NCBI GenBank assembly: GCA_047967505.1
Contig: CM106538.1
Direction: 5' to 3' (one strand)
Length of the DNA: 64,000 bases
Source of the DNA: Dipteris shenzhenensis
Taxonomy: Eukaryota > Polypodiophyta > Polypodiopsida > Gleicheniales
Part shown: one piece after another, positions 63,954 to 64,000 of the stretch
How the letters are laid out: every line of letters starts with the position of its first letter
Position numbering within the stretch: position 1 is the stretch's first letter
Made by a program: the position numbers and the translations under genes
Notes under the pieces: generated by a model
What the model was told of the DNA's origin: nothing
Databases searched by the model: none
What the model saw: the letters and a program-made list of their open reading frames with translations, nothing else

Positions 63954-64000
63954 TGTAAGAAAATAATACGACGTCTATGCTCAACAGATAATAGGATCTC
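63954..64000 (-). repeat. End of a family-1 copia LTR, continuing beyond the window
   Basis: 47 bases match the family-1 LTR end (gagatcctattatctgttga ... cttaca at 63954). The adjoining sequence is not a primer-binding site, so this is a 3' or solo LTR. Confidence 0.85.

Overview
The window is nuclear DNA from a land plant. It is almost entirely a nest of transposable elements around one intact-looking host gene. The plant origin rests on four things: a five-exon plastid-type fatty-acid-binding gene of the chalcone-isomerase fold, a decayed PPR gene, Ty1/copia elements primed by initiator tRNA-Met, and a Tat-type Ty3/gypsy element with a second RNase H. The species cannot be named. The unusual Helitron and the compact introns would fit a non-angiosperm lineage, but that is a guess.

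Layout. 1-3446: 5' half of a minus-strand copia element (family 1) with its 5' LTR. 3447-8980: decayed retropepsin sequence, a family-1 LTR, small tandem repeats and MITEs. 8981-10431: the intact FAP3-like gene. 10432-15863: unrecognised sequence with 185-, 95- and 90-bp tandem repeats. 15864-19646: a chimeric copia, family 2 on the left and family 1 on the right. 19647-26025: a Tat-type gypsy with dual RNase H and a deleted integrase. 26028-29640: minus-strand gypsy pieces around an 880-bp LTR, with a clean MITE insertion. 29650-32716: a second plus-strand gypsy, fused to a copia 3' end (to 33307). 33308-36846: RNase H and zinc-knuckle remnants, a SINE-like piece and simple repeats. 36847-42274: a nearly complete family-2 copia. 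42275-45660: gypsy gag remnants. 45900-57540: an AT-rich Helitron-like element, split by a complete family-2 copia (49397-54763, 5-bp TSD). 57960-58818: PPR pseudogene. 58819-64000: fragments of further copia families, one with its reverse transcriptase block inverted.

The most interesting unit is the Helitron-like block on the minus strand. It reads, in order: CxxC zinc fingers, a HUH Rep domain, the copia insertion, the Rep-helicase linker, a Pif1-type helicase, then a separate intron-containing gene ending in a GIY-YIG nuclease domain. Consensus splice sites join the nuclease exon in frame to the exon before it. I know of Helitron relatives with AP-type endonucleases, but not of one paired with a GIY-YIG nuclease. 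The Rep-Hel frame has only a few lesions, so the element is fairly recent.

Nearly all other coding sequence is pseudogenic, with stops and frameshifts in every retroelement. Several junctions show recombination between elements: copia/copia at about 18541, gypsy/copia at about 32716, and gypsy/gypsy at about 26026.
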